Assembly: GCA_964017185.1 (NCBI GenBank)
Contig: OZ024879.1
Location: 21,765,456-21,829,455, forward strand
Source: Rugalucina vietnamica
Taxonomy: Eukaryota > Mollusca > Bivalvia > Lucinida > Lucinidae
DNA: 64,000 nucleotides
Direction of reading: 5' to 3'
Each line of letters opens with the position of its first letter. Positions within the stretch are counted from its first letter, which is position 1. Of the stretch, positions 45,301-54,393 are shown piece by piece. The notes beneath the pieces are model-generated. The model saw nothing but the letters and a program-made list of their open reading frames with translations. It searched no databases and was not told the DNA's origin. Made by a program: the position numbers and the translations under genes.

Positions 45301-47115
45301 AGTAATAATTTAGATAATTATTTTTAGATATTTTCTACATATATTGATTCTCATGCAACGCGCATATGCCTATGACAATGTTGAAGTTATGTCATGACAT
45401 TCTTAAACATAATACTATTAATCAGACATTTGTTGGTATGTGAATATATCTGATTGAAATACTGTGACTGGTGATTTTATGAAGACAGTTTATATAAGAA
45501 ATAATTCCAGAGAAACTCCAACAAAACAAATATCAGGTGCAAGAGAACACAGTAAGATGTAAATGGACAGTAAGAACAGTTTTGCTTCCGGAACAAACGC
45601 CTGTAATGAAAGGAATAGTGTCTATTTAATCATTATTTCTGTACTTCAAATGTAAAGCGAATCTGGTGCAAGTTTTAAGATAACTAAAATAGATGTCCCT
45701 GAATGGCATTCAGGTCAGAAAGTGGCAATATTCACAGTATGTACATCATACCAATCGCCTACACTTGCGAACTTGACTATAAATCTGTCAGAATTTTGGT
45801 ATACGCCAAAGGCAGCTTCCTATCCGATCGGACTGCTCATGATCAATATAAATTTAATACCATTTTAACACATATAAACACGTGCACAAAATGTAGAAGT
45901 TTCATTTGAATCAGGTCAACAGTCATCAGGCAATGGTCGGTGCAATGAAGGTGAAGAGGTCAATTTATTTTGCAACATTGCAGGGGTATGTTATTTTTGA
46001 AACCGAGCTGTACAATATGTTTTTCTCTCCTACTACTTTGTGAATAAATACTGTCGCTAATCAACAAAAAACTGATATGAAAAAAACAGTGTCACTCCTG
46101 ACACTAGAGACCCTGTAAACATTACATTTTTGTCCCCCTCTTACTGCAGCATAATGCAACACAGCTTTTGCTTTGACTCTAAAATTACACCTTACTTATT
46201 TCAGCCTCCAGATACATCAACACTACGAGACACGGAATCCACTACTTCGAAGGCAACTACAAAGGAGCCTGCCAATTTGAGCAGAAAGGTATTTTTAAGC
46301 TTAAGCTTAATTTCAAACTTAGAACGAAGATGATTCCATATTAATCAGATCATATGTCAGAAACCACTGATTTTCGTTATGCCACATCAAATGATCTCTG
46401 TGATCTGAAAGAACATGAATCGAAACAAATTCAATATATGCTGTTTTTTTTTTTGTTTTTTTTTTTTTTTACTTATAAACTAATAAGAGTGTGACAAGAA
46501 AACAGAGCAGGTTATCCAAAGTGTCAAGATGAAAGGGTAAAACTCAGTATTTACTTTGTCTCGTTTTAGTTGACTGATTCCACAGTAAAACAAGCTGCCA
46601 GCAGCAACACAGCCAGGCCAGACAGCAGCCACACAGCTAGGTCGGACAGCAGCCACACAGCCAGTGACCACACAGCCAGGTCAGACAGCGGCCGCATAAC
46701 CAGACCAGACAGCACCATCGACTTCACCAGTGCGGATGGCAGCACCGGTAATTATCTATCAAGGAACACAACAGCTGCTGACAAATCAATAATTACATTG
46801 CATACATCTTTCACTGTAACAAGGCCATTATCATCTTTTCCCATTACAAGATCACCATCATCATCTTTTACTGTTGAAACATTTAGACATGAGAAAACTG
46901 ATTTGAACATCCTGTGGCTCGTTTTATCCACTGTAGCCTCTGTGTTGATTATGATATTTGTAATCATATTTGTTTATTTTGTTATCAAAAGAAACAATTG
47001 TTGTTTCAAATATAAAGACAGTCAAAGAATAGACACGGTTGTAACTGATGATGATGAAATTGTTCTCTTATCCCTTCCTGAACTCAATCGCACTTCGACT
47101 GTTACAAAATTATAA
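27304..47115 (+). CDS. Type I membrane protein, mucin-like stalk, four exons (long isoform)
   Basis: Exons are 27304-27452, 37995-38178, 46205-46288 and 46570-47115, all with GT/AG ends and matching phases (2, 0, 0), giving 320 residues. Exon 1 encodes a signal peptide (MTQILLFFVALQFASARA) and the start of a Cys-containing ectodomain that exon 2 continues (TRIQFDRLTESVMNLQNLP). Exons 3 and 4 encode a Ser/Thr/Asp-rich stalk with short repeats (TARSDSSH, TARPDSSH). A transmembrane segment (about WLVLSTVASVLIMIFVIIF) is followed by a short tail with KRNNCC next to the membrane, DDDEIVLL and a C-terminal TKL. No known ectodomain family is recognised; a surface receptor or mucin-like adhesion protein is likely. 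Introns 1 and 2 contain large young transposons. An internal donor at 46748 allows an alternative end (see 47273). Confidence 0.75.
27775..30005 (+). repeat. 5' LTR of the Gypsy element
   Basis: A 2231-bp repeat starting TGTCACG and ending CCGTGACA, preceded by the target duplication CTGTA (27770-27774). By eye it differs from the 3' LTR at about 18 bases plus three small indels. Confidence 0.93.
30008..30025 (+). other. Primer-binding site of the Gypsy element
   Basis: TGGTGTCAGAAGTGGGAT begins with the TGG that pairs with a tRNA CCA end, two bases after the 5' LTR. The tRNA is not identified. Confidence 0.7.
30706..31740 (+). pseudogene. Gypsy gag, N-terminal part, cut by an insertion
   Basis: From ATG 30706 the frame encodes a long, strongly charged coiled coil (Glu/Arg/Lys heptads, about residues 30-220). 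A linker AERPIPAPRD leads to the capsid-like region (KIPAFNEGKDEMDAYLLRFE, SALLQGKAL, FQQFSARLKSYFTRWIDTG). This SCAN-like gag core is typical of animal Gypsy elements with this pol type. The gag sequence stops at WIDTG; the following nine codons and the stop at 31768-31770 come from a 1-kb insertion. Gag resumes at about 32750. Confidence 0.85.
31741..32746. mobile_element. 1-kb TIR element inserted in gag
   Basis: The left end CTTGTCCCAGAAATACGTAG and the complement of the right end CTGTCCCGGGAAATCGTAAA are imperfect inverted repeats of about 30 bp. The insert sits exactly between two conserved parts of gag. The interior is AT-rich and has no transposase, so it is MITE-like. No clear target duplication was found, so the superfamily is open. 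Confidence 0.6.
32750..34837 (+). CDS. Gypsy gag C-terminus, protease and truncated integrase
   Basis: One open frame of about 690 codons. It starts with the rest of the capsid (TFEGLQDLMLRDQF, LFLRERE), an Arg/Ser-rich part and a zinc knuckle CYNCGGTHYRREC (about 33070). The aspartic protease has RDTGCSG at about 33430 and ends LIIGNIPGAR. Integrase follows directly: an HHCC zinc domain (LAHESKMAGH ... CQSCDICQR, 33985-34120) and the core with D of ATDLIG (about 34195) and D of SSDLGSQF (about 34376). The third catalytic residue is absent: the frame passes into a minisatellite-encoded YTNPYTNLYTNP run and ends without RT or RNase H. The frame is intact, which is unusual for such a defective element. 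Confidence 0.85.
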   Translation, partial: RMSGIPKTFEGLQDLMLRDQFTFICNRELELFLREREPTSLEQASKLADSYKEARYVDIVNLTFKNDRGRSRSNSASRSRSPVKRDQIPNNQNSYGRGRGKYYPGLKCYNCGGTHYRRECPELKPGIMKVGAVGHRGRSPTKKVTFQSKDSEVQTTYEDSHEDTTTDVKKCGACLTYTNTVSYSKAAMESKDNIHEKRQVSVSSVSSLSELSTAQGMVEEKSVEVLRDTGCSGVIVSKHVVPEGAYTGRNQTMVMVDYSTRVVPEVKVNIDTPYYKGEVLALCVEKPLVDLIIGNIPGARERNKPDIDWVPTLAVQTREQKKQEGTHVSMKTPEIVIQEVTPDQIRKAQNEDQSLKVMKARCEAKECLKNASYFIKNNLMYRKFSSPNIERGRLFTQLIVPQQFRTTVMKLAHESKMAGHLAVKRTIQKVLSEFYWPGISSDIKRFCQSCDICQRTVPKGKIIRAPLGKMPRIDVPFKRVATDLIGPLKPVTYSKNRFILTVVDYATRYPEAVPLASIDTEAVADALVSIFNQVGVTYEISSDLGSQFTSSIMKEVSTRMFFRRSVTGPHSTPYTNPYTNLYTNPYINPYIALYTVPCTATYSTVHDVFVEHFRWTINSMLIRIYTEKSADCGKLPFIIYRNMESQNGRDGDCVANVASGSECRFVTRKIDRRKAGKGCNTVLCSKYGWYFQLRR
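34456..34570 (+). repeat. Minisatellite-like run inside the pol frame
   Basis: Degenerate repeats of 12-bp type CCGTACACCAAC encode Tyr-Thr-Asn-Pro-like units. The run starts where integrase homology ends. Confidence 0.7.
34905..35213 (+). CDS. Hydrophobic 102-residue frame between pol and the 3' LTR
   Basis: Starts MAGRQYLTFTGW and shows two or three hydrophobic stretches (VHICISIMLFLTS; ILAFMVWFLSIC; VITFVAVVTVALRV), ending NTTCGVFQ. It occupies the place of an env-like or accessory gene of an LTR element. No envelope signature (furin site, fusion peptide pattern) is seen, so it may be a chance frame. Confidence 0.25.
   Translation: MAGRQYLTFTGWVHICISIMLFLTSQCPGDILAFMVWFLSICNNVITFVAVVTVALRVDSIVTDGHISFIWVSVVSVMTNWWLWPHRWKPNNKVNTTCGVFQ
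35686..37914 (+). repeat. 3' LTR of the Gypsy element
   Basis: A 2229-bp copy of the 5' LTR, ending CCGTGACA and followed by the duplication CTGTA at 37915-37919. Confidence 0.93.
39688..40257. mobile_element. 570-bp foldback element
   Basis: The arm ACTGTCTGAACACCATCTTT at the left is the reverse complement of the right end. The match extends about 150 bp, including the CGAAATCTCAC and TGCCACAAAAA text. No coding content. Confidence 0.7.
40283..40354 (+). ncRNA. tRNA-like sequence (degenerate tRNA or SINE head)
   Basis: It has an A-box-like TGGTGTATTGGTTAGAG and a B-box GGGTTTGATCC in correct spacing, with TCG in the anticodon position. The acceptor and anticodon stems do not pair, and a T-run follows, so it is a pseudo-tRNA or the head of a tRNA-derived SINE rather than a working tRNA gene. 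Confidence 0.5.
41348..41425. repeat. CAAAACATA/TATGTTTTG hairpin repeat, copy 3
   Basis: Arms CAAAACATTAATTGTGGGTA and ATCCACAATCTATGTTTTG around an AACCGCCTC core. It lies about 120 bp upstream of the transposase start. Confidence 0.65.
41545..44016 (+). pseudogene. ISL2EU-like DDE transposase with SWIM zinc finger, one frame break
   Basis: ATG 41545 follows an acceptor CAG. Segment 1 (41545 to about 42290) has Cys/His clusters (CVLC, CGKC, CFIC) and a helix-turn-helix-like MTGLNKEQFVDLY. A frame break, probably a small deletion, lies near 42290. Segment 2 (about 42295-42844) carries the catalytic core: LDGTYIYI (first D), NNDASIL, VVDRGFRD (second D). A donor GTAAGC (42845) and acceptor TTGCAG (43231-43236) join in phase 0 to exon 43237-44016, which begins VRWVVEAANARIK (catalytic E) and ends with a SWIM finger CKC-x9-CSH (CxCx9CxH, 43762-43806). 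The domain order matches DDE_Tnp_4/ISL2EU-type proteins; the SWIM finger likely binds nucleic acid. Confidence 0.8.
44017..45769. other. Non-coding right part of the TIR element
   Basis: Contains palindromic CTGATCAGCCTGCAC words (44080-44200) and a foldback repeat at 44433-44605. Otherwise AT-rich without genes. Confidence 0.5.
44433..44605. repeat. 173-bp foldback repeat
   Basis: The left arm AAGTGGTTGCTATGTGGTTG is matched by the reverse complement of the right arm, which ends CTTAGCAACCACTT. Both arms include CCTACAACTRTGAA. Confidence 0.65.
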
Positions 47116-47466
47116 ACTCAAAAAGTGTTAGGCACTGACATATTTAGAAGAAGACTATTTTTGAACTTCAGTTACAAGGTGTCTGGTCTTTGTCTTTGCT
47201 ATACAAAATCAAATTTGTCATAAGGTTTCTAAGTTAAGAACCACCACCATGATTCTCTATTTCTTTTACTAGCTATCATCATCATTGCAACATCATCGAG
47301 CATTGTTCTTGTCGTTTTTACGGCTATCATCTGTTTCGTTCATGGAAAGTGTTGCAAAAGAAGACTGAGGTCAACCCTAGACAACATTGAGTTGGGACAA
47401 CTACCGAGAGGAGTGTCCGAAGGGTCCGACATCACCTTATTTGAAACATCATTCAAGAAAGATTAA
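46748..47466 (+). CDS. Alternative last exon of the membrane-protein gene (short isoform)
   Basis: A donor G|GTAATT at 46747/46748 lies inside exon 4 in phase 1. An acceptor TTTTACTAG ends at 47272, and the exon from 47273 to the stop at 47466 is open in the matching phase. The product of 262 residues shares the signal peptide, ectodomain and stalk but ends with a different transmembrane segment (IIIIATSSSIVLVVFTAIIC) and tail (HGKCCKRRLR ... FETSFKKD). Both tails carry basic residues and a Cys pair next to the membrane, as if the two terminal exons were duplicated or converged. Which form dominates cannot be told from the sequence. Confidence 0.6.
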
Positions 47467-49686
47467 GATAAAAACAGATTTTTTATATCATTTCAGACCA
47501 CCTAGTGTATTTGATTATGGCCACGGCTTCCATGATCTTAGGATCCATGTTGAATTATCGTGTAAGACTTGTTGTGCTTTGGATGCAACTTACAGCCAGA
47601 CTTCTTATGCGAAAGCTACTAAGATCTCTTCTTTATCTGCTAGTTCAATTTAGACAGCACTTACAGAATTTCAGACAACAGCAACAACAACACCAAAACC
47701 AACCTCAACAGCAAAGAAATGTCCGCCGCTACCCAGCAAGAGAGCATCGCCAGCCAGTCCGTCTAACCTATTACCATTAGACAGTGTCGTCTTGCTCATA
47801 ATCAAATACGCTAGGTGTCGGAACTTTAATGTTAATAGTCTAGTCATTTGCTTTTGAATTTTTCATGATCATGGTAATGTGACCTAGCACTGAACAACTA
47901 CATCTACTGTTGTTTGTCTTTCAGATAAATGTTTTACACAGAGATATTTTTATACAGCAATTTTTATACTTGTACGTTTTTTTAAGGTTATATACTCTTA
48001 AAATGCTCAAATATGTCTAGATTAAAATCATAATCATTTCATTCACTGTTCATGTTCATCATGCTTGAATGTCAACATGTATTCATACATATATATTTTC
48101 ATACAGAATTTTTTTCATGATAGCATGGTTTTGTGACTGGACAATACTTTCAAAATATGCTCTCAATATGCTCAAATATGCCTAGATGGAAATTATGTTC
48201 ATTTTAGTCACTGTTCATGTTCATCCTGCTTGAATTTCAACATGTATTCATATATATATATTTTCATAGAGACATCTTTTCATGACAGCATGGTTTTGTG
48301 CCTGGACAATACTTTCAAGATATGCTTAAGATCTCATTTCATATGCCTTAATATACAAAATCATTTTTCCATGTTCCTGTCCATTCCTGATTACCATGGT
48401 TTGAGAATCATAAGACTGAGCAGTCTGATAAGAGTTTACACTACAAAACTAGACTTTAGTGTTCAAACTGTTTACAAATTAAAGTAATACTTTTAGTCAG
48501 TGCCCAATGCTTTGTAAATTTTTATAATTGTTTACTTGAAAACTTTTACATAGCGTGTCACATGTTGTTAATCATTCTAAATCAAGTTGATTATTTACTG
48601 TCAGCAGAATGATGGCTGCCTGGAAAGATAGAATTATCTGGCTTGCTGATTTCACAATAGCCTGTGTCATATATGTTGTAGATAGTGCCAAATGCTTTGT
48701 AAATTTTATAATTGTTTTACTTGAAAACCTTTATATAGCGTGACACATGTTGTTAATTATTCTAAATCAAGTTGATTTTTTACTGTCAGTATTATGGCTG
48801 CCTGGAAAGATAGAATTATCTGGCTTGCTCATTTCACAATAGCATGTGCCATATATGTTGTAGATAGTGCCAAATGCTTTGTATAATTTCAAATTCTTTT
48901 TCACATTCACACAGAAAATACTTTCTGATTTAAAACTCTAATTGCTGAACAAATATCAGTTGACTAGCAATATAGAAATTGGTTGCAAACTCAGATGAGC
49001 GTTGTAGTTCCATAGAAAGCTCTAATGGGTTGATGTTCAGACTGATTTATGAACACAAATAAACTAATCATACAGCCAATCTCTTAACATTGCATATTTT
49101 TTCCAGAAAAAGACATGAAATGAACTCAGCATGAAGGTTTGCCTGTTTGTTAATCAAGTTTGTGTCAAAGGTAATTTTGAGTCTTATGCTCTTACCCATG
49201 TGTTACTATGTGTTTTTGTTCGAAAATAATATTTTTGAACAAAGCTGGAAAATTTCTACACAGTTTACTGAGCAAAAGAATGTTTTACAACATGGATGTA
49301 TGTTTTGTTTATTTGCTTTTGTGTCAAGAAAGACCCAAGAGGAAATGAATATTTTACAGTTTAATAAAATCATAAAAGGATCAAACAACAAATAGAATGG
49401 ACATAAAACCAACATTCATCTTCAGAGATTTACACTTTTTACGTCGTTTTTTTCTCTCAGATGCACTATAATCTCTTACAACTGAAAAGAAGAAAAAAAA
49501 ACAAACAGACAGAGCAGGAATCAATAGATGCTCTAATAATTTCAATAGATACTAGTAATAAGATATAAATATTACTTTTATGGTCCTAAATTTGCAAATG
49601 TACTTGTGCATTTACATGCATAAATTGAAGCCCCTCTCATATTTCAGTTTCATCAGAACAACTCCCAGCTGTTGTTCCTCATTATT
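47467..49686. other. 3' region after the membrane-protein gene, tandem duplications
   Basis: Acceptor-like TTTCAG at about 47495 and 47680 precede short open stretches. One is Gln-rich in one frame and Thr/Pro-rich in another. They could be further alternative exons but are unsupported. Direct duplications follow: about 167 bp repeated at 48042 and 48209, and about 187 bp at 48501 and 48688 with a third partial copy at 48868. Confidence 0.5.
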
Positions 49687-50094
49687 TTAAGCCACCGGGG
49701 AGCTTTTACTAGGGATTTTACCACAAATCTGATCCCGCAAGGCCGGGCTTTTACCAAAACTTTGAAATTGAAAGTTAAAAGCCCCGCTATTGCCCGTCCC
49801 TAGGGGAGCTGGAGATACAAATGACTGATTCATAAATGAAGTTGACTGAAAGTAAATTGAACAATTTACCTTATGATTTTCAGCTGCCATTTTGTCCTGC
49901 TCATTTAGGCAGACGAAGGGTTGGTTTGCCTGAAAAAAAAACAAAAAAAAAAAAAAAACGAAACACAAAACTAATACATCATTGAACATTTTCAGTCCGT
50001 GGAAAACATTAAGAAGTATTGATTTATGTAAGCTTTGGATTTTTTTTGCAAGGTTTCAAACATATTTTGGCAAATACTTAGACTTCAACTAGAA

Positions 50095-50145
<51 letters not shown>

Positions 50146-52046
50146 ACTTGTTTGAGTTTTGATCAGGCACAGCCACAATTTTAGTGGAAGGCAGACATAG
50201 GTTGTTTTTTTTTTCATATAAAACGCGAACTGACTGACAGTTGCAACACAGCTACTATGAGATGTTGCCTTTATGCAGAGCTTCCATTGCCGGTTGAGTA
50301 CAATAATAAGTAAAGTCATAACAAAATACTCACACTTACTTTCTTATGCAACGTAGTTTTCGCAGTAAGAATTGGCATTTTGTTTCTTCCTTGCTGTTCT
50401 TCATCATTCCTGTAAGAAATATTTGTGTTACGACTCAGGAAAAGACCAACTGTTTGTTTTGTTGTTGTTGTATTTTTGTAAATCTAGATTTTAGTTTAAA
50501 CTGTTACATATTAAACTAAAAAAAAAGCTGGTGGTGATAAAACTTGTCATATTCATGTAGGAGGAAAAAGCAAGCTTTTCAGTTCTAAGGAATACCTTGC
50601 AGCATCATGTAAATGAGGAAGAAGAAGACGTTTTATCACCACAAGGCTTTAAAAAAAAACAACATTAGACTTGTCTTTGATATTACGCCTGACATGAGGA
50701 GGTGAGATAAGCAAATGAGCAAACTTACATTTCAGCCTCCTCTCTTCGCCGCTTCTCTCTCTTTAGGAGTTCCTGAAACGAAGGCCCGGGCATGGGCTCT
50801 CTAGCCGCATCCATATCAATAAATTTGATTGGCTGCGACTGCTCCAATTCAGACTGTTTAGGCTAAAACAAAAGAAAAAAAAACAATGTTATCTTTAAGG
50901 TTGAAATGTCCTCCAGCATATCTGATCAAAACAAAGGTACTAACACCAAGAGGTGTCAGCAGTTCTGTTGAAAAGCATAGCATTCCGAAGAGGTAAATTA
51001 TGTTGTAAAGCACAGTAATTCAAATTGTTGACACAATTCACAGATCAACCAGAATAAATGGAAACGAGGCACATAAAACTTATACTGTAGTTTTTAGCAT
51101 TCACTGGAGATCAGACAGTAGCGGCTGTGCATGTCATGTTCAATAAAGTATTGCAATAAAAACCCATAACAGGTGAGTCAAAGTTCACGGAGAATTACAG
51201 CACTAAACTTTAGACAACAACCATGCAGAATGCCACTTACCGTTGTTGTTGCTTGTTGCATCTTTTGCAACGTTTCCAGTATTTGCTTTTGCTAAAAAGA
51301 AAACAAAAATGAAGGTTTGCTATGATTTTCTACATGCATTACAACATACCTGACAGAAGAATTACAAGAACACTTGTTTGTTTTGAGTTTTAACGTTCCA
51401 GTCAACAATTGTTCAATAATGCCAGGGCGGAGACAAGAACATAAAATGTCGAAGAAATACAGAGACAATTAAGCAGTTCTTTTTCATGATAACAGTTAAA
51501 CAGCAAATACTTTTAGAGGAAAAAAGAGACGAAAACAATATTCACCTATAAATGTGAAATGCAGTTCTTTTGTCTGCTAACAATTAAACAACAGACTTTA
51601 TAGGAAAAAAAAGAGAAGAAACCAATATAGAATAAACAAATGAGAAGAAAACAATATTCACCTGCGAGGCAACGTGCACGATCATAGATTGAAGGCAGTT
51701 CTCGAGGAACTGCACCCTCTGTTGGCTCAATTGTGCGTTCTTGATTGCCTCATTTTTAGAGGCCTGTAAGAGTTGATTCTGAAATTAATCGAAAGAGCAT
51801 TTTAACTACATGGATTAGCAGAAACAAAATAGAATAGGCGTTCAATGTCACACGACTTTTTAAATGGTCCAGTCAATTTAAAACAATGACAAGTGCATTT
51901 TAAACAAATAGGAATAGACTTACTTCATGTTTATGACGCTCAATATCAGCATGCAGGGCTTGGTTCCTGTTGTTTAGATTACACGCCAGAGCCCTATAAT
52001 CCGTCAAGGACTGCAGCAAATTTTCTCTAGTGAATTCGCTGGACAT
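49687..52046 (-). CDS. Six-exon coiled-coil protein of 245 residues
   Basis: Exons on the minus strand: 52046-51924, 51778-51662, 51291-51241, 50862-50729, 50409-50340 and 49929-49687. All have GT/AG ends and consistent phases (0,0,0,2,0). The N-terminal half is a predicted coiled coil (NLLQSLTDYRALACNLNNRN, then NAQLSQQRVQFLENCLQSM). The middle has an MPGPSFQELLKREKRRREEAE segment that looks helical and basic. The C-terminal exon is Ser/Phe/Gly-rich (NQSFVSPAPLG, FNFQFQSFGKSP) and ends SKSSPVA. I do not recognise the family. An N-terminal coiled coil with a low-complexity basic/Ser end resembles shugoshin-type architecture, but no signature was found. Confidence 0.7.
50097..50146. repeat. 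Long poly-A tract
   Basis: About 50 bases of A with a single G, inside intron 5 of the coiled-coil gene. Confidence 0.9.
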
Positions 52047-52600
52047 CTAGTTTGTTAAACCTTCCTTCACGCACAGACTAGCAATGACTTTTTGGAGCGG
52101 TTCTTCATTTTTAAACTTTCCAAAAAACTCAATGTGATGGTCAGTTAGGATAAAGACAAAGGCTAAAACACCTTTAAGCATTTTTCCCCTTAAAGCGTTA
52201 TATTTAGACATTTTTTTTTGTCTCAAAGAGATAAAATGCTGAAATTTACATATATAGTTGGATAGATCAAAATGAAAATCGATTCAAGTATACGCTAAAA
52301 TGTCAAAAAAATTTCACGGACGAGACTGACCATGAACAGCATGAAGAAAGAATGCCAAACGAAATACAACTGCTTTGATGATATGATCTTCAATTTCTAC
52401 CGTAAAATTTCCATTGAATATTAATCAGGTGTCGTTAAACACTTACAATGCCAAAGGGCATAACACTTCGAATGTAAAATAAAATCACCACTAGTGGACT
52501 GAAGAGCAAAAACAGCACTGGAGCAAAATCATCACTTTTGGAGCAAAATCATCACTTTATGATGATTACTCTCCACAATTTTATACTACTCCGCCATGAA

Positions 52601-52696
52601 CCAATGCGCAGCCAATGGAGCGACGGGTATATCCGATGACGTCAATGGTTGACTCCCATTGGCTGAGGGTGTCACGTGATCGTTGCAGGACCCAAT
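52601..52696. promoter_or_regulatory. Promoter-like block with four CCAAT boxes, CRE and E-box
   Basis: CCAAT at 52601, 52612 and 52692 and ATTGG at 52658. A full CRE TGACGTCA lies at 52637-52644 and an E-box CACGTG at 52673-52678. It is more GC-rich than its surroundings and lies about 550 bp upstream of the coiled-coil gene and just before a plus-strand ATG at 52736. It may be a bidirectional promoter. Confidence 0.5.
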
Positions 52697-52735
52697 GGCG
52701 CAGTCCCTTAAATGTTGTAGGGTTCAGAGGTCGTT

Positions 52736-52899
52736 ATGGAAGACGACACAAATAGAGGTTTCTCTGTTGTTTACTGCGTCAGCAACTGCAACAATATATC
52801 CAAACAATTTATACAAATAATTGTTATGACACTGATTTGCAAGGAACTACGTTGGATGAAGAGTACACGTCCTAACGCTTTGCAAATAGAGATGTGAAT
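52736..52899 (+). CDS. Short plus-strand frame, possibly a decayed THAP-type first exon
   Basis: About 53 codons starting MEDDTNRGFSVVYCVSNCNN. The C-x3-C with NN recalls the start of THAP fingers, and KELRWMKSTRP faintly recalls their middle, but the rest does not fit. Its 3' two-thirds is duplicated at 53137-53246. Confidence 0.2.
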
Positions 52900-53246
52900 G
52901 CTCATTGCGAGAAACTGGGTTACGAACAACAAAGGCAGTAAACAAACCAACGTGACCTAATTTGTACTCATGTAGTTATGAAACTATGCTTTTATGCACA
53001 AAACACAGCTGACAGACCGGCGGAATGAAAAGTTTGCCTGCTCAGCTGTAAACTAAGAACATTTGAGCCTAAATGATATGCGGACATGATGAGCATGAAA
53101 ATATGAGCATGAAAATAAATGCATTAAAGCGTACCTGCAACAACATATCCAAACAATTTATACAAATAATTGTTATGACACTGATTTGCAAGGAACTACG
53201 TTGGATGAAGAGTACACGTCCTAACGCTTTGCAAATAGAGATGTGA
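52786..53246 (+). repeat. 110-bp direct repeat, copies at 52786 and 53137
   Basis: TATCCAAACAATTTATACAA ... GCAAATAGAGATGTGA is almost identical in both copies, 350 bp apart. Confidence 0.85.
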
Positions 53247-54393
53247 CTGAATGAAGCGGGGGGTTTAGTGCGCATGCGTGATTGGTTAGTCAAGCAACTT
53301 GGCGCGAAAACAGTCATATGTCATTGATCGTCACAGTCATTGATTGTCCACAGTACGCTTAAGGCAAAAATGGAAAAAAATAAAAAGGTAGGACGACTTA
53401 ATGCAGTATAGGATATGGAAGTATCGGATTTCATTACGGCTATGGGAAATGGATATTGGAGATATAACAGCCCTGTCACATATCCCTCCAGCCTGAACTA
53501 CTTTCAGAAACCCTTCATTGGTGATCAAGGGTCATTTTCATCGTATAAACAAAACGTCTGTACTCAAATTTTAGCTGAAAAAATGTAAACACTGTTTTTA
53601 AATAAATCAATGACATGTACCTGTACCTTTTCGGCCCTTTCATCCCCTTAACACAGTATTTCCTTTCTTTTCTGTTTTTGTTGATTTTTGAATTTCAACT
53701 AACTGTTCAATGTAAGCCGTTCACGTTGGTGTGGAGTATAACGAAACACCAATGGGAATATCCCTTCTAACAGCAAAGATTACTTAATATATTACTTAGT
53801 TTCTTTTTTTCCCACAACTCAGAAAAAAAAGAAAGAAAAAAAAGTATAACGAAATGCCGATGGGAATATCCCGTCTATCAGCAGCAAAGATTACTTAATA
53901 TATTACTTAGCTTGTGCATCTTTATCACAGATATTTGACAATGAAACTTTGCCACAGAATTGAAGGCAGGTACTTCATACTCCCGGTCCCGAAATGTATC
54001 CAGGCATGTGCATATACTGTTTTCAGGGTATTCATTAAGATTTGAAGTGGAAGGCCTGAAATTAAAAGTAGGAGGCAGGGGGGTCTGGGGGTCCTCCCCC
54101 AGCTGGGGTTGAAGGCCCCCGGCCGAAAACGAATATAAGGCATTCTAGGACTCTCTCTGTGAGCTCTCCTGGACTCATTTTGTCATGTTCTTGAGTAGGT
54201 TTTTTTGTATTATAAGGCAGTTAAAAACACTAAGGTCAAGTTTCATCCAATCTATTTGATACATCACAATAGAAAATTTGCAAAATTTAATATTAGAATA
54301 CATTTGCTTTCTGAAAATTGTTTTTCTTGATCATGCCTGTGTTCTGGCAGCAAGCTATGGCAGAATTTGAGAACTCTTTTCAGCCAAATATTT
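53247..54393. other. No gene seen
   Basis: Apart from the duplication at 53738-53914, AT-rich sequence. A GC-rich patch at 54080-54125 (GGGGGTCTGGGGGTCCTCCC) resembles transposon-end sequence but no partner end was found. Confidence 0.45.
53738..53914 (+). repeat. Tandem duplication, about 68-bp unit
   Basis: TATAACGAAA.ACC/GCCRATGGGAATATCCC ... AGATTACTTAATATATTACTTAG at 53738-53804 and 53847-53914, separated by an A-rich linker. Confidence 0.8.

Larger units (their letters stand above)
38243..46014 (+). mobile_element. 7.8-kb TIR DNA transposon in intron 2 of the membrane-protein gene
   Basis: The left end TGTACAGCTCGGTTTCAAAA (38243) and the right end finishing TTTTGAAACCGAGCTGTACA (46014) are inverted repeats, extending about 245 bp inward (to about 38490 and from about 45770). 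Both include CAGTCCGATCGGACAGGAAG-type sequence. The interior holds an ISL2EU-like transposase gene (41545-44016), a foldback element, a tRNA-like sequence and other repeats. No clear target duplication is seen. Without it, intron 2 would be only about 250 bp. Confidence 0.7.

Noticed and set aside
49846-49869. A possible intron in the last exon of the coiled-coil gene
   Set aside because: It would be 24 bp, too short for splicing, and the sequence is open and in frame.
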